A stretch of 64,000 nucleotides of DNA, taken from NCBI GenBank assembly GCA_002350705.1, contig DEFH01000052.1:7531-71530 (forward strand), given 5' to 3'. A program made the translations under genes and the position numbers. Below the pieces are notes generated by a model. It was not told the origin of the DNA. It made no database searches and saw only the letters and a program-made list of their open reading frames with translations. Positions 17,934 to 25,796 of this stretch are shown in pieces; the first letter of the stretch is position 1; each line of letters begins with the position of its first letter. The DNA is from Ruminococcaceae bacterium UBA2857. GTDB taxonomy: Bacteria > Bacillota > Clostridia > Oscillospirales > Acutalibacteraceae.

Positions 17934-18458
17934 ATGAAAAAAATCTATCTTCCGTTGACAGATGATATTATCAAAGAACTCCATGCAGGTGACAGTGTAT
18001 TGCTGTCCGGCTCTATTATCACCGGCAGAGATGCCGCTCACAAGCGTTTGTTTGAACTGATGGAACAGGGAAAACCTCTCCCTGTTGACATTCGGGGCGA
18101 AGTCATTTATTATGTCGGTCCCGCTCCGGCAAAACCCGGTCATGCTGTAGGTCCTGCCGGTCCCACTTCCAGTTACCGTATGGATAAATACACCCCTGCT
18201 CTCCTTGACAGAGGCTTAAAAGGCATGATTGGCAAAGGAGCAAGAAATCAGGATGTCATTGACTCCATGATAAAAAACGGTGTTGTCTACTTTGCCGCTA
18301 TCGGCGGTGCGGCTGCTCTGATTTCCAAAAGCATCAAAAAAATCGAGACACTTGCTTATGAGGACTTAGGAACGGAAGCGATCTATCGCTTTTATGTAGA
18401 GGATTTTCCCGCCATCGTTGTCATCGACTCACAAGGCAAAAGCATATTGGTAAAGTGA
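17934..18458 (+). CDS. Fumarate hydratase, class I, beta subunit
   Basis: 174 residues, the C-terminal-half partner of the alpha subunit. Visible are LSGSIITGRDAAHKRL, PVDIRGEVIYYVGPAPA, and GPTSSYRMDKYTP with GLKGMIGKGARN, all standard for the Fe-S fumarase beta chain. The ATG follows AGAGGTG; a GTG three codons upstream overlaps the ribosome site. One base separates its stop from the start of the next membrane-protein gene. Confidence 0.93.
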   Translation: MKKIYLPLTDDIIKELHAGDSVLLSGSIITGRDAAHKRLFELMEQGKPLPVDIRGEVIYYVGPAPAKPGHAVGPAGPTSSYRMDKYTPALLDRGLKGMIGKGARNQDVIDSMIKNGVVYFAAIGGAAALISKSIKKIETLAYEDLGTEAIYRFYVEDFPAIVVIDSQGKSILVK

Positions 18459-18459
18459 T

Positions 18460-19503
18460 ATGAAACGACCAACAGAATTTTACAAGGGCTATGAAGAAGA
18501 ACCGGAAGAAAATGACAGTCCCTCTCCGGAAGAAGAAACTGTCAATACCAAAAAAAGCAAGTATCCTGTTTTGAAATTTCTGCTTTTGCTGACTGTACCG
18601 TTTGCAATTTGTACCGCTACGGTAATATGGGCAGTCTCCGATTTTTTTACTGTCCCTTCCCCGTCTCTGAATATCCTCATTGTCGTTCCGGTGGTTGTGG
18701 GCTTTATCTGTTCCGGCGTTACGGTGAAATATGTCATTAACTTGCATAAAAATACCCCCCTTTATTTTCACCATATCATACTCTTTACGATATTTTCTCT
18801 GACCTGCGGAGCAGCGTGCCTTTTTAAAGACAAAATCATTTCTCTGATACCGGTCTGTGTAAGTATCATTCTGTTCATTATATCGGCAGTCAAATGTACC
18901 AAGTTTGAAAAAAAAGTCTTTTTCCCTGCCATGCTGACAACGCTTCCCATTGTCATCGTTCATCTGATATATATCCTGCTGTTCGTGACACAAATCGCTT
19001 TTCAGGCAGAGTATTTTTATATTTGTTTGAGAGGCAAGCCGCAGACTGCCGAATGGAAAACTCACTATGCACAGCATTCCGAAATGAAAGCAGACGAGTA
19101 TGTACCCGATGATATGACGGGCTGTACCATTATCAAAAGCAAGGCTCATTTTGACAGCTATCTGGAAACATTAAGTCCCGAAGTATTCGACTTGCTGACA
19201 GGAATGCTTGCCGACTCCGAAACCACTTACAATGACCGTTTCTTTGAGCAAAATGATCTGATCGTTTATACCATCATTTATTTCGGTTACCCTCGCATTG
19301 AAACCGACAAAGTGGTTCTTTCCGGAAACAACCTTTATTTAGTTGAAAACCTTTGCTACAATCAACATACCGCTTATTCACAACTCATATATGATGAAAT
19401 GTGCTTTCGTTTCCTGAGCGTTCCAAAATCCTATCATCTGCACGAACTTGAGGACTATTATCACGTCAATTTCTTTTCAAACGATGTCATGGAAATCAAC
19501 TGA
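18460..19503 (+). CDS. Polytopic membrane protein, paralogue 1, unknown function
   Basis: 347 residues. An acidic cytosolic N terminus (about 1-35) is followed by about five membrane spans (40-180) and an extracytoplasmic C-terminal domain of about 160 residues ending around SVPKSYHLHELEDYY. The next gene encodes the same architecture and shares the FDSY/YEQF and PKSYHL regions. No known family recognised. The start ATG lies one base after the fumarase stop with little Shine-Dalgarno, implying translational coupling. Confidence 0.75.
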   Translation: MKRPTEFYKGYEEEPEENDSPSPEEETVNTKKSKYPVLKFLLLLTVPFAICTATVIWAVSDFFTVPSPSLNILIVVPVVVGFICSGVTVKYVINLHKNTPLYFHHIILFTIFSLTCGAACLFKDKIISLIPVCVSIILFIISAVKCTKFEKKVFFPAMLTTLPIVIVHLIYILLFVTQIAFQAEYFYICLRGKPQTAEWKTHYAQHSEMKADEYVPDDMTGCTIIKSKAHFDSYLETLSPEVFDLLTGMLADSETTYNDRFFEQNDLIVYTIIYFGYPRIETDKVVLSGNNLYLVENLCYNQHTAYSQLIYDEMCFRFLSVPKSYHLHELEDYYHVNFFSNDVMEIN

Positions 19504-19518
19504 AAAGGAGGAAAAACC

Positions 19519-20631
19519 ATGCAGGACAATTCCAACGGCTTTTACACGGATTATTCGGACGATTACGAACCTTTTCTCCCCGATGATACCGAAAAAAAAA
19601 TGGCTGCCGCCATTATCAACGATCCCATCGAACAAAAGAAAAAGGAACGGCTCGTTCAGGTTTTGCTGACACTGCCCCTGTCTATCGGCATATTGCTTAT
19701 TATCATGCTGTTTATCATCATTCCGCCCATTTCGCAAATCGGTATGGCACTGAAAGAAACGGCAGGAAAGGTTGCCTGCCCCCTTGCATTGGCTATCGGA
19801 GCGTTTCTCGCCAACGGAATCGTTCACAAAGTATCTTCTATCGGAGAAAAGGGAAATCAGGACATTCTCAATAAGCACATCCCGCTTTTGATTGTCTGCT
19901 CTGCACTGTGCCTGGCAACAGCCGCCAGTCATATCCATCTCATTTTCAATTTTATTCTGTTTGCAATATCCATGATACTGATTATATTTTCATGGAAAAT
20001 TTACACGGCTTTTGAAAGAAAGCTTTTTCTTCCCATTATGTGCGTCATGGCTTTAACAAGTATTCTCGTACAGTTCCCTTATATATGGGATGTCATATCT
20101 CCCAGAACAGAACTGGCTTTCAGTACAGACTATTATTTTGTTTCTTCCGCATCCATTGAGCCTAAAAAACAGCCTGCCCAATACTATGTTGATGAAAATC
20201 TCAGGGATACCATGCAGAAAGTCCTTTTCGGAGGCGGCATCGTGGAAAGCTACGAGCAATTCCAAAATGATATTATCCACTATGATGACCCCTATACCAA
20301 ACATCAGCTTTCGTCTGATGACAGCACCGCTGAAACTTTCAAAAAAATTGCCCTGCAATTTGGAACAGACTATGACGAATCCTTCTTTGAAAATCACTGT
20401 CTGCTCATTGAAATTCTGCAATATCCCGATTCTCCCGAAAAAGTCTCCATTGATAAAATTCTTCTTCACGGAGAATCTCTTGAAATCACAGATAATATTT
20501 ATTATCCGACCGATACGCACAATACCGATTTTACGGAATTCTGCGTTGTCTTTGTCAAGATACCCAAAAGTTACCATCTGAAATACGATTTTGGTATCTC
20601 TCACGAGCAGAATTTTCTCACAGAATCGTAA
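19519..20631 (+). CDS. Polytopic membrane protein, paralogue 2, unknown function
   Basis: 370 residues, the same plan as the preceding gene: acidic N terminus (DDYEPFLPDDTEKK), about four or five spans, then an extracytoplasmic domain with FENHCLLIEILQY and IPKSYHL, matching QNDLIVYTIIYF and VPKSYHL in paralogue 1. It has a strong AAAGGAGG ribosome site and lies 15 bp after paralogue 1. The pair probably arose by tandem duplication. No function can be assigned. Confidence 0.78.
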   Translation: MQDNSNGFYTDYSDDYEPFLPDDTEKKMAAAIINDPIEQKKKERLVQVLLTLPLSIGILLIIMLFIIIPPISQIGMALKETAGKVACPLALAIGAFLANGIVHKVSSIGEKGNQDILNKHIPLLIVCSALCLATAASHIHLIFNFILFAISMILIIFSWKIYTAFERKLFLPIMCVMALTSILVQFPYIWDVISPRTELAFSTDYYFVSSASIEPKKQPAQYYVDENLRDTMQKVLFGGGIVESYEQFQNDIIHYDDPYTKHQLSSDDSTAETFKKIALQFGTDYDESFFENHCLLIEILQYPDSPEKVSIDKILLHGESLEITDNIYYPTDTHNTDFTEFCVVFVKIPKSYHLKYDFGISHEQNFLTES

Positions 20632-20638
20632 AAAAATC

Positions 20639-20681
20639 AACTGCTGCACCGTGTCTTTGAAACGCTGTGCAGCAGTTTTTT
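20639..20681. terminator. Bidirectional terminator
   Basis: AACTGCTGCAC / GTGCAGCAGTT stem with a 17-base loop, T-rich downstream and A-rich upstream. It lies between convergent operons. Confidence 0.85.
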
Positions 20682-20684
20682 ATT

Positions 20685-21560
20685 TTATTGTTTTGTCTTT
20701 TTTCGGACAGCTGTCATCACCATTCCCGTGACAAAACAGGTAACAGATGCAGCCAATAATACAATGACCGTATACCTGATATCCGACTGTATTTCTTCGC
20801 TAAAATACTGTGTACCCGAAAGCCAGAGCCCCGTAACCACACTGAAGGCATTATTGTTTATCATGTGTGCAATACCTGCCGGAATCGTCGAATTTGTCGC
20901 TTTCGTCAGCATAGTGAAATAAAATCCCATAAAGATACAGAACACACACATCAACAGAATGCCCATATACGGATACAGGAAATAGTCTTTGCCGAAATTG
21001 TGTCCGCATACAATGATCGGAGCGTGCCAGAGTCCCCATATAATACCGCTGACAAGTATCGCAGCAGGAAACGGCATGAGCTGTTCCAATTTCGGTGTCA
21101 GGTAGCCTCTCCAGCCAAACTCCTCTCCGAATCCGAACAGTGATACCACAAGACTTACCGACAGTATATAGATTATCATGGAAGAAAATTCCCAAAAGTC
21201 AAAGTTTTGGAAAATCTCTCCGAAAGCATCTGACGGCATCATAAATGCCGCAGCCGCAAACGCTGAAACGGTACTGTATACGACAGGCATCAAAAATGCA
21301 AGTGCCAGATAACGGATATTGCCTTTGATTTTCATTTTAAAAAGACTGTTTTCAAAGCCCTCTTTGGTGACGATTCTCGTTAAAACATTGGCTATTGCAG
21401 GACAAAGCATGGAAAAAGTGGCGAGTACCTGATAATACATATTTTCCGTTGTCCAGCCGAAAAATCCGACATATATGAAAGCCGCAGCAAAAGGCGGTAT
21501 GAATGAAAAGCAAAGATATATCAGAGTTCTTTTCAAAATCAATTTTTTCTCATTTGTCAT
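20685..21560 (-). CDS. CPBP-family intramembrane metalloprotease
   Basis: About 291 residues with eight or so spans. The CAAX-protease/Abi motifs are intact: GEEFGWRGYL (EExxxR) near residue 150 and the His motif WGLWHAPI about 40 residues later, with a further His/Asn region. Such proteins process prenylated or peptide substrates and often confer self-immunity near bacteriocin exporters. It is the last gene of the GntR-ABC operon and overlaps the preceding permease gene. The start is chosen by AAAGGCGG spacing; an ATG three codons earlier is possible. Confidence 0.9.
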   Translation of the reverse strand: MTNEKKLILKRTLIYLCFSFIPPFAAAFIYVGFFGWTTENMYYQVLATFSMLCPAIANVLTRIVTKEGFENSLFKMKIKGNIRYLALAFLMPVVYSTVSAFAAAAFMMPSDAFGEIFQNFDFWEFSSMIIYILSVSLVVSLFGFGEEFGWRGYLTPKLEQLMPFPAAILVSGIIWGLWHAPIIVCGHNFGKDYFLYPYMGILLMCVFCIFMGFYFTMLTKATNSTIPAGIAHMINNNAFSVVTGLWLSGTQYFSEEIQSDIRYTVIVLLAASVTCFVTGMVMTAVRKKTKQ

Positions 21561-22260
21561 AGCTTTCACCGCCTTTCAGGTAAAGCACACATGAAATTTT
21601 ATACGATACCCAATAAAGAAACAGCACACAAGCAGGTGTCAGTCTGATTATCATAGGGATATTGTCGGAAAATGTTTCCTGAAACCATTTGATTAAATCC
21701 TCAACAGAGCCGAAAATCGACAAATCTCCGAAAAGTGCGTAAATTAAAATAATCAATACGATTGTTCCCATCAATACCATTCTGATGATATTGCCTTTTT
21801 TGCTTCCGAAACGGATAATAAAAGGCGTTTCAAAAGCTCTGAAAAATATCTGTATAAATACGATAAGCTGTAAAACAAGTCCTGAAATGGTTACATTGTG
21901 ATTGGATATGGCGGAGGCTATATAAAACAGAAAAGTACACCAGCAAAACATCATACTTGAAAGAAAAAGATTGAATATGTATTTTGAAGAAACCTGTTTT
22001 TTAATGCCGTCAGACGTTGAACAGATAAAAGACTGCCAGACTTTTCTTTCATCATGTTCAAAAATGCCCTGCTGAAACATCTCAACGACAAGTGCTATAA
22101 TAATTGATGCAAAGCTCAATGTCAGATTGACTTCCCATTCTTCCATGTCCGAAACAATGGGCGGTATTGCCATAAAGAATGAGGCAAAGGCGGTTAGAAT
22201 CAATATCGGGATAAACTGTTTTTTGTTTGCAAGAAGTTCTTTGTATATCAAGCCGAACAT
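21550..22260 (-). CDS. ABC-type membrane permease subunit 2
   Basis: 236 residues with about six membrane spans, ABC-2-like. Starts MFGLIYKELLANKKQF after GAAAGGAGG. It overlaps both neighbours in the operon. No substrate signature. The two different permeases of this operon probably form a heterodimer with the upstream ATPase, as in YtrBCDEF-like and lantibiotic-type exporters. Confidence 0.85.
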   Translation of the reverse strand: MFGLIYKELLANKKQFIPILILTAFASFFMAIPPIVSDMEEWEVNLTLSFASIIIALVVEMFQQGIFEHDERKVWQSFICSTSDGIKKQVSSKYIFNLFLSSMMFCWCTFLFYIASAISNHNVTISGLVLQLIVFIQIFFRAFETPFIIRFGSKKGNIIRMVLMGTIVLIILIYALFGDLSIFGSVEDLIKWFQETFSDNIPMIIRLTPACVLFLYWVSYKISCVLYLKGGESYDK

Positions 22261-22261
22261 T

Positions 22262-22999
22262 TCAGAATGTCCTCCTTTCAAGACCTTTCACGGATATGAA
22301 ATATCCCCCGACGGTGAATATGACTGCAAGGAAAAGCATAACAGGGAAAATATAAGCTTTTATCGGTTCAAACTGCTGTGCCATCCATTCAAGGAGTACG
22401 GTATCGGGATTTTCAAGTTCTTTCATTTTCGGATAAATATAAGCACACAACAGCCAAGGAAATATCAATGCTATTGATATGGCTATCAGCTGAACGGTCT
22501 GTCTTTTCTGTGCAAACATAGCAAGTGTTAAATTAAAATACTGCTTGATGACACCGAAACAGAAAAGTGATGTTATATTTGTGATATAGTGAAGTGAAAT
22601 TTTATCCCCGAATGAAAGACAGAATATCACCAAATAAAGCAGGCAAATTATGTAGGCGGAAGTCAGTACAATCCCCGATGAAAGAAAGTATGAACCGACT
22701 ATTTTATTTGCACTCAAAGAAGTTGTACGGGAAAATCTTGTCCAGCCTGCATTAAGGTCTGTGAAAAATGTTTCTTCATACCCTGCAAAGCCCAATATAA
22801 TGACTGCACACGGCATATATCTGAAAATCCACATACTTCTTGTCAATTCGTCGACAGCTTCGGCATCGTGTGAGATATTTCCGCATATCATGCTTAATCT
22901 TATCAGTATCATAAACAAAGCTGTGATAAAAGAAAACATAAATGCCATGAAATAATATTTTCTTGTGATGAGATAATTTTTGTATAGCAAGCCTTTCAT
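22262..22999 (-). CDS. ABC-type membrane permease subunit 1
   Basis: 245 residues with six predicted spans. Starts MKGLLYKNYLITRKYYFMAF, the same N-terminal plan (basic amphipathic segment, LLYKNY) as other small ABC-2 permeases. AAGGAG lies eight bases before the chosen ATG; an earlier in-frame ATG has no ribosome site. Lies one base after the ATPase stop. Confidence 0.85.
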   Translation of the reverse strand: MKGLLYKNYLITRKYYFMAFMFSFITALFMILIRLSMICGNISHDAEAVDELTRSMWIFRYMPCAVIILGFAGYEETFFTDLNAGWTRFSRTTSLSANKIVGSYFLSSGIVLTSAYIICLLYLVIFCLSFGDKISLHYITNITSLFCFGVIKQYFNLTLAMFAQKRQTVQLIAISIALIFPWLLCAYIYPKMKELENPDTVLLEWMAQQFEPIKAYIFPVMLFLAVIFTVGGYFISVKGLERRTF

Positions 23000-23000
23000 A

Positions 23001-23870
23001 TTATTTCCACTCCTTTTTTTCACGCCTTACATAGAAAAGCATTATTTCTTCAAGAGTAGTATTGTCGATAGTCAAGCCCGCATATTTTTTCTCACACTTT
23101 TTTCTGTCGTGTACCATAACTTCCGCACCGAAATCCGTTATTCTTGCACTGACGATATCCGCACTTTCAATATTTTTATAGTCATCTTTTTTGCACTTGA
23201 TGACAGCGTGATTTTCCACCGTTTCATCTTTGCCGCCTGTTAAGAGTATCTTTCCTTTATCAATAAACGTCACCATGTCTGCAATTTTTTCCAAATCGCT
23301 TGTAATATGCGACGAAAGCAAAATACTGTTGTTTTCGTCCTGTAAGTATTCCATGAATATGTCAAGTATTTCATTCCTGACAACGGGATCAAGACCTGTT
23401 GTAGCCTCGTCCATGATAAGCAGTTTCGCATGGTGGGACAGTGCCGCCGCAATTTGCAGTTTCATTTTCATGCCATTTGAAAAAGAACCGATCTTCTTTT
23501 TGCGTGGCAGTGCGAACCTGTCCAGATAACAGAAATATGTCTGTTTGTCCCAATTTTCAAACACGTCCGACAAAATCACGGACACCTGATTCGCATTCAG
23601 CACCTCATGAAACGGTATCTCATCAAACACTGCCGAAATCTGTGATTTGATCTCCGATTCATTTTTATCCGGATCCAGACCGAGCATACGGATATTGCCG
23701 CTGTCCTTTTTGATGAGATTCAGCAGGAGTTTGATAGTAGTCGTTTTGCCTGCCCCGTTCTGACCGATAAAGCCCATAATACTGCCTTTGGGTACGTTAA
23801 AGCTGATATTATCCAGTGTAAATCCGTCATATTTTTTGGTAAGGCCTGTCATTTCGATTGCATTTTCCAT
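23001..23870 (-). CDS. ABC transporter ATP-binding protein
   Basis: 289 residues. Walker A is GQNGAGKTTT (about residues 36-45), the signature is FSNGMKMKL, Walker B is LLIMDEATTGLD, and the switch His lies in LLSSHI. A C-terminal extension of about 70 residues is typical of the YtrB/BcrA class. The start is taken at the second ATG, eight bases after GAAGGAG; the first ATG overlaps the GntR stop. It energises the two downstream permeases, and export of a peptide, lipid or antibiotic is the expected role. Confidence 0.93.
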   Translation of the reverse strand: MENAIEMTGLTKKYDGFTLDNISFNVPKGSIMGFIGQNGAGKTTTIKLLLNLIKKDSGNIRMLGLDPDKNESEIKSQISAVFDEIPFHEVLNANQVSVILSDVFENWDKQTYFCYLDRFALPRKKKIGSFSNGMKMKLQIAAALSHHAKLLIMDEATTGLDPVVRNEILDIFMEYLQDENNSILLSSHITSDLEKIADMVTFIDKGKILLTGGKDETVENHAVIKCKKDDYKNIESADIVSARITDFGAEVMVHDRKKCEKKYAGLTIDNTTLEEIMLFYVRREKKEWK

Positions 23871-23872
23871 AT

Positions 23873-24247
23873 TCATTCTCCTTCATACAGAATGGTTAAA
23901 AGTTCCGATAATTCCTCTATACCGACATGCAGCATTTTTGCTTTTTCACAGGAAAGCCTGAAATATTCTTCAATTTGCCGCAGTCCCTCCTCACGCATCA
24001 ATTCCTGATTCTGAGCTTTGACGAAACTTCCCTTGCCTGTAAAAGACTCGATAAAACCGTCTTTTTCAAGTTCTTCATAGGCTCGTTTTGTCGTAATAAT
24101 ACTGATTCTGAGCTGTTGGGCAAGGTTTCTCATAGAGGGCAGTGGTTCGCCCTCTTTCAGAGAGCCGTTCATAATCATTTCTTTGATTTGAGAAATGATT
24201 TGTTCATAAATGGGCTTGCCCGAAGAGTTGCTGATAATAATATCCAT
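23873..24247 (-). CDS. GntR-family regulator, YtrA subfamily
   Basis: 124 residues. An N-terminal winged helix (KPIYEQIISQIKEMIMNG, EGEPLPSMRNLAQQL, TKRAYEELEKDGFIESFTGKGSFV) is followed by a short helical dimerisation tail of about 45 residues, the length that defines the YtrA group. YtrA-type repressors control the ABC exporter genes transcribed with them and respond to cell-wall antibiotics. It is first in the operon, with a palindrome in its own leader fitting autoregulation. Confidence 0.92.
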   Translation of the reverse strand: MDIIISNSSGKPIYEQIISQIKEMIMNGSLKEGEPLPSMRNLAQQLRISIITTKRAYEELEKDGFIESFTGKGSFVKAQNQELMREEGLRQIEEYFRLSCEKAKMLHVGIEELSELLTILYEGE

Positions 24248-24265
24248 GATTGCATCACCTAAAAT

Positions 24266-24277
24266 TGTATATATACA
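24266..24277. promoter_or_regulatory. Palindrome in gntR leader, candidate operator
   Basis: TGTATATATACA, a perfect 12-bp palindrome just downstream of the -10 on the minus strand, inside a longer AT-rich stretch with further TGTATA repeats. It is a plausible YtrA-type autorepressor site. Confidence 0.55.
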
Positions 24278-24285
24278 TTATACAC

Positions 24286-24314
24286 ATTATATACTATTCT
24301 GTTGCCTGTGTCAA
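24286..24314 (-). promoter_or_regulatory. Consensus promoter for the GntR-ABC-CPBP operon
   Basis: TTGACA (24314-24309), 17 bp, TATAAT (24291-24286) on the minus strand. Confidence 0.93.
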
Positions 24315-24343
24315 TAGGTTTCTCTTTGAATTCTCAAAAAAAA

Positions 24344-24366
24344 TCCCACTGAATCAATCAGTGGGA
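24344..24366 (-). terminator. Terminator overlapping the rluD-like stop codon
   Basis: TCCCACTGA / TCAGTGGGA stem with a five-base loop and a T-run on the minus strand. The stop codon of the pseudouridine synthase (24358-24360) lies in the 5' arm of the RNA hairpin. Confidence 0.88.
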
Positions 24367-25272
24367 AAGAGATTCCAGAAATTCTGTAAAATAATCGGGC
24401 AATGGTGCCGAAAATGTCAGCGTTTGCTTTGTGCGAGGGTGAACAAAAGAAATATAATAGGCATGGAGACATTGACCGTTCAGCTTTGTCAAATACTTTT
24501 TGCCGCTGTAAACAGGATCACCTGCCACAGGATGTCCGATATATGCCATGTGGACACGTATTTGATGAGTACGACCTGTTTCCAATGTCAGTTCCACATG
24601 AGTATAGCCTTTGTATCGGGCAAGCACTTTGTAATGTGTAATCGCCTCACGGGAGTTTTTGGCAGTCACCGCCATTTTTTTACGGTCGGCGGGATGTCTT
24701 CCAATGGGAGCATTGACGGTTCCCGAATCGTCTTTGACGTTGCCCGCGACAACCGCCTGATATTTTCGGGTAAAGCTATGGACTTTAATCTGTTCCGCAA
24801 GGAGATTGTGTGCAAAATCATTTTTGGCAACAATCAGCAAGCCGCTTGTATCCTTGTCGATACGGTGAACAATGCCCGGACGTATCACACCGTTAATCCC
24901 TGACAGGCTTTCTCCGCAATGATACAGCAACGCATTGACAAGCGTTCCCGTATAATTTCCTGCGGCAGGGTGTACGACCATTCCGCGAGGTTTATTGACA
25001 ACCAGCAAGTCATCATCTTCATATACAATATTCAGCGGAATATTTTCCGGCAAAGCCTCACACACTTCCGGCTCAGGCAGACAAACCGTAATTTCATCTC
25101 CCGTTTTCAGTTTTAGATTTTTGGCAGGCAGTTTGCCGTTGACGGAAATATTGTCATTTTCAATCAGTTTCTGCACAGCCGAGCGTGTCAGGGTTTCGAT
25201 GGCTTCGGCAAGAAATTTGTCAATACGGACAGAATCATATTCCTGCGTGACCGTCAGCGTCATTTCATTCAT
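24358..25272 (-). CDS. RluA/RluD-family pseudouridine synthase
   Basis: 304 residues. An N-terminal S4 RNA-binding domain (about 13-75: RIDKFLAEAIETLTRSAVQKLIENDNI) is followed by the catalytic domain with GIVHRIDKDTSGLL, where Asp is the nucleophile, and LETGRTHQIRVHM. RluD-type enzymes modify 23S rRNA helix 69. It overlaps the lspA stop by 8 bp, the same lspA-rluD order as in many Firmicutes. The exact target uridines cannot be assigned. Confidence 0.94.
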   Translation of the reverse strand: MNEMTLTVTQEYDSVRIDKFLAEAIETLTRSAVQKLIENDNISVNGKLPAKNLKLKTGDEITVCLPEPEVCEALPENIPLNIVYEDDDLLVVNKPRGMVVHPAAGNYTGTLVNALLYHCGESLSGINGVIRPGIVHRIDKDTSGLLIVAKNDFAHNLLAEQIKVHSFTRKYQAVVAGNVKDDSGTVNAPIGRHPADRKKMAVTAKNSREAITHYKVLARYKGYTHVELTLETGRTHQIRVHMAYIGHPVAGDPVYSGKKYLTKLNGQCLHAYYISFVHPRTKQTLTFSAPLPDYFTEFLESLSH

Positions 25273-25726
25273 CGGAAGTCACCTTCACATCTTTGAGTAT
25301 CACAATCAGAAGAAGAACCGCTCCCACTGTCACACAGTAATCTGCAAAGTTGCACACCGGCGGAAAAAATGACAGGGAAAGATAGTCTATCACATAGCCC
25401 CTGAAAACACGGTCAATCAAATTGCCGATACCGCCCCCGATAATCAGCACAGAAGAAACATAAAACAATTTGCCTGTCAGCTTTTTCTTCACGATCAGCC
25501 AGATAAACACTCCCATCAGAATCAGCGTCAATACCGAAAATATCCATGCTTTGTTCTGGAACATTCCAAAAGCAATGCCCCTGTTTTCGACATACACAAG
25601 CGAAAATACGTTATCGATCACGCTGACACTTCCCACAGGCTTCAAATCCTGCAAGACAAAATATTTGATCATCTGATCGGCAATCGCAAACACTGCCGAC
25701 ACTCCCAAAATAACGGCTAAAACCAA
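25265..25726 (-). CDS. lspA: Lipoprotein signal peptidase II
   Basis: 153 residues with four membrane spans. The catalytic aspartates are in GNLIDRVFRGYVIDYL and CNFADYCVTVG (conserved GNxxDR and FNxAD-type boxes). It cleaves diacylated prolipoproteins, including the lipoproteins seen at 7836 and 35058. I favour the TTG following GAGGTG. The upstream ATG would add 14 residues, but it lies inside the ileS terminator hairpin and adds an unusual N-terminal extension. Confidence 0.93.
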   Translation of the reverse strand: MVLAVILGVSAVFAIADQMIKYFVLQDLKPVGSVSVIDNVFSLVYVENRGIAFGMFQNKAWIFSVLTLILMGVFIWLIVKKKLTGKLFYVSSVLIIGGGIGNLIDRVFRGYVIDYLSLSFFPPVCNFADYCVTVGAVLLLIVILKDVKVTSDE

Positions 25727-25748
25727 AAAAATCACCTCTTCATGAAAA

Positions 25749-25785
25749 ACGGGGAAACCCAAAATCATTTTTTTGGTTTCCCCGT
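25749..25785 (-). terminator. Terminator of ileS
   Basis: ACGGGGAAACC / GGTTTCCCCGT, 11-bp stem, followed on the minus strand by a T-run. Confidence 0.88.
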
Positions 25786-25796
25786 CAAATTACGGA

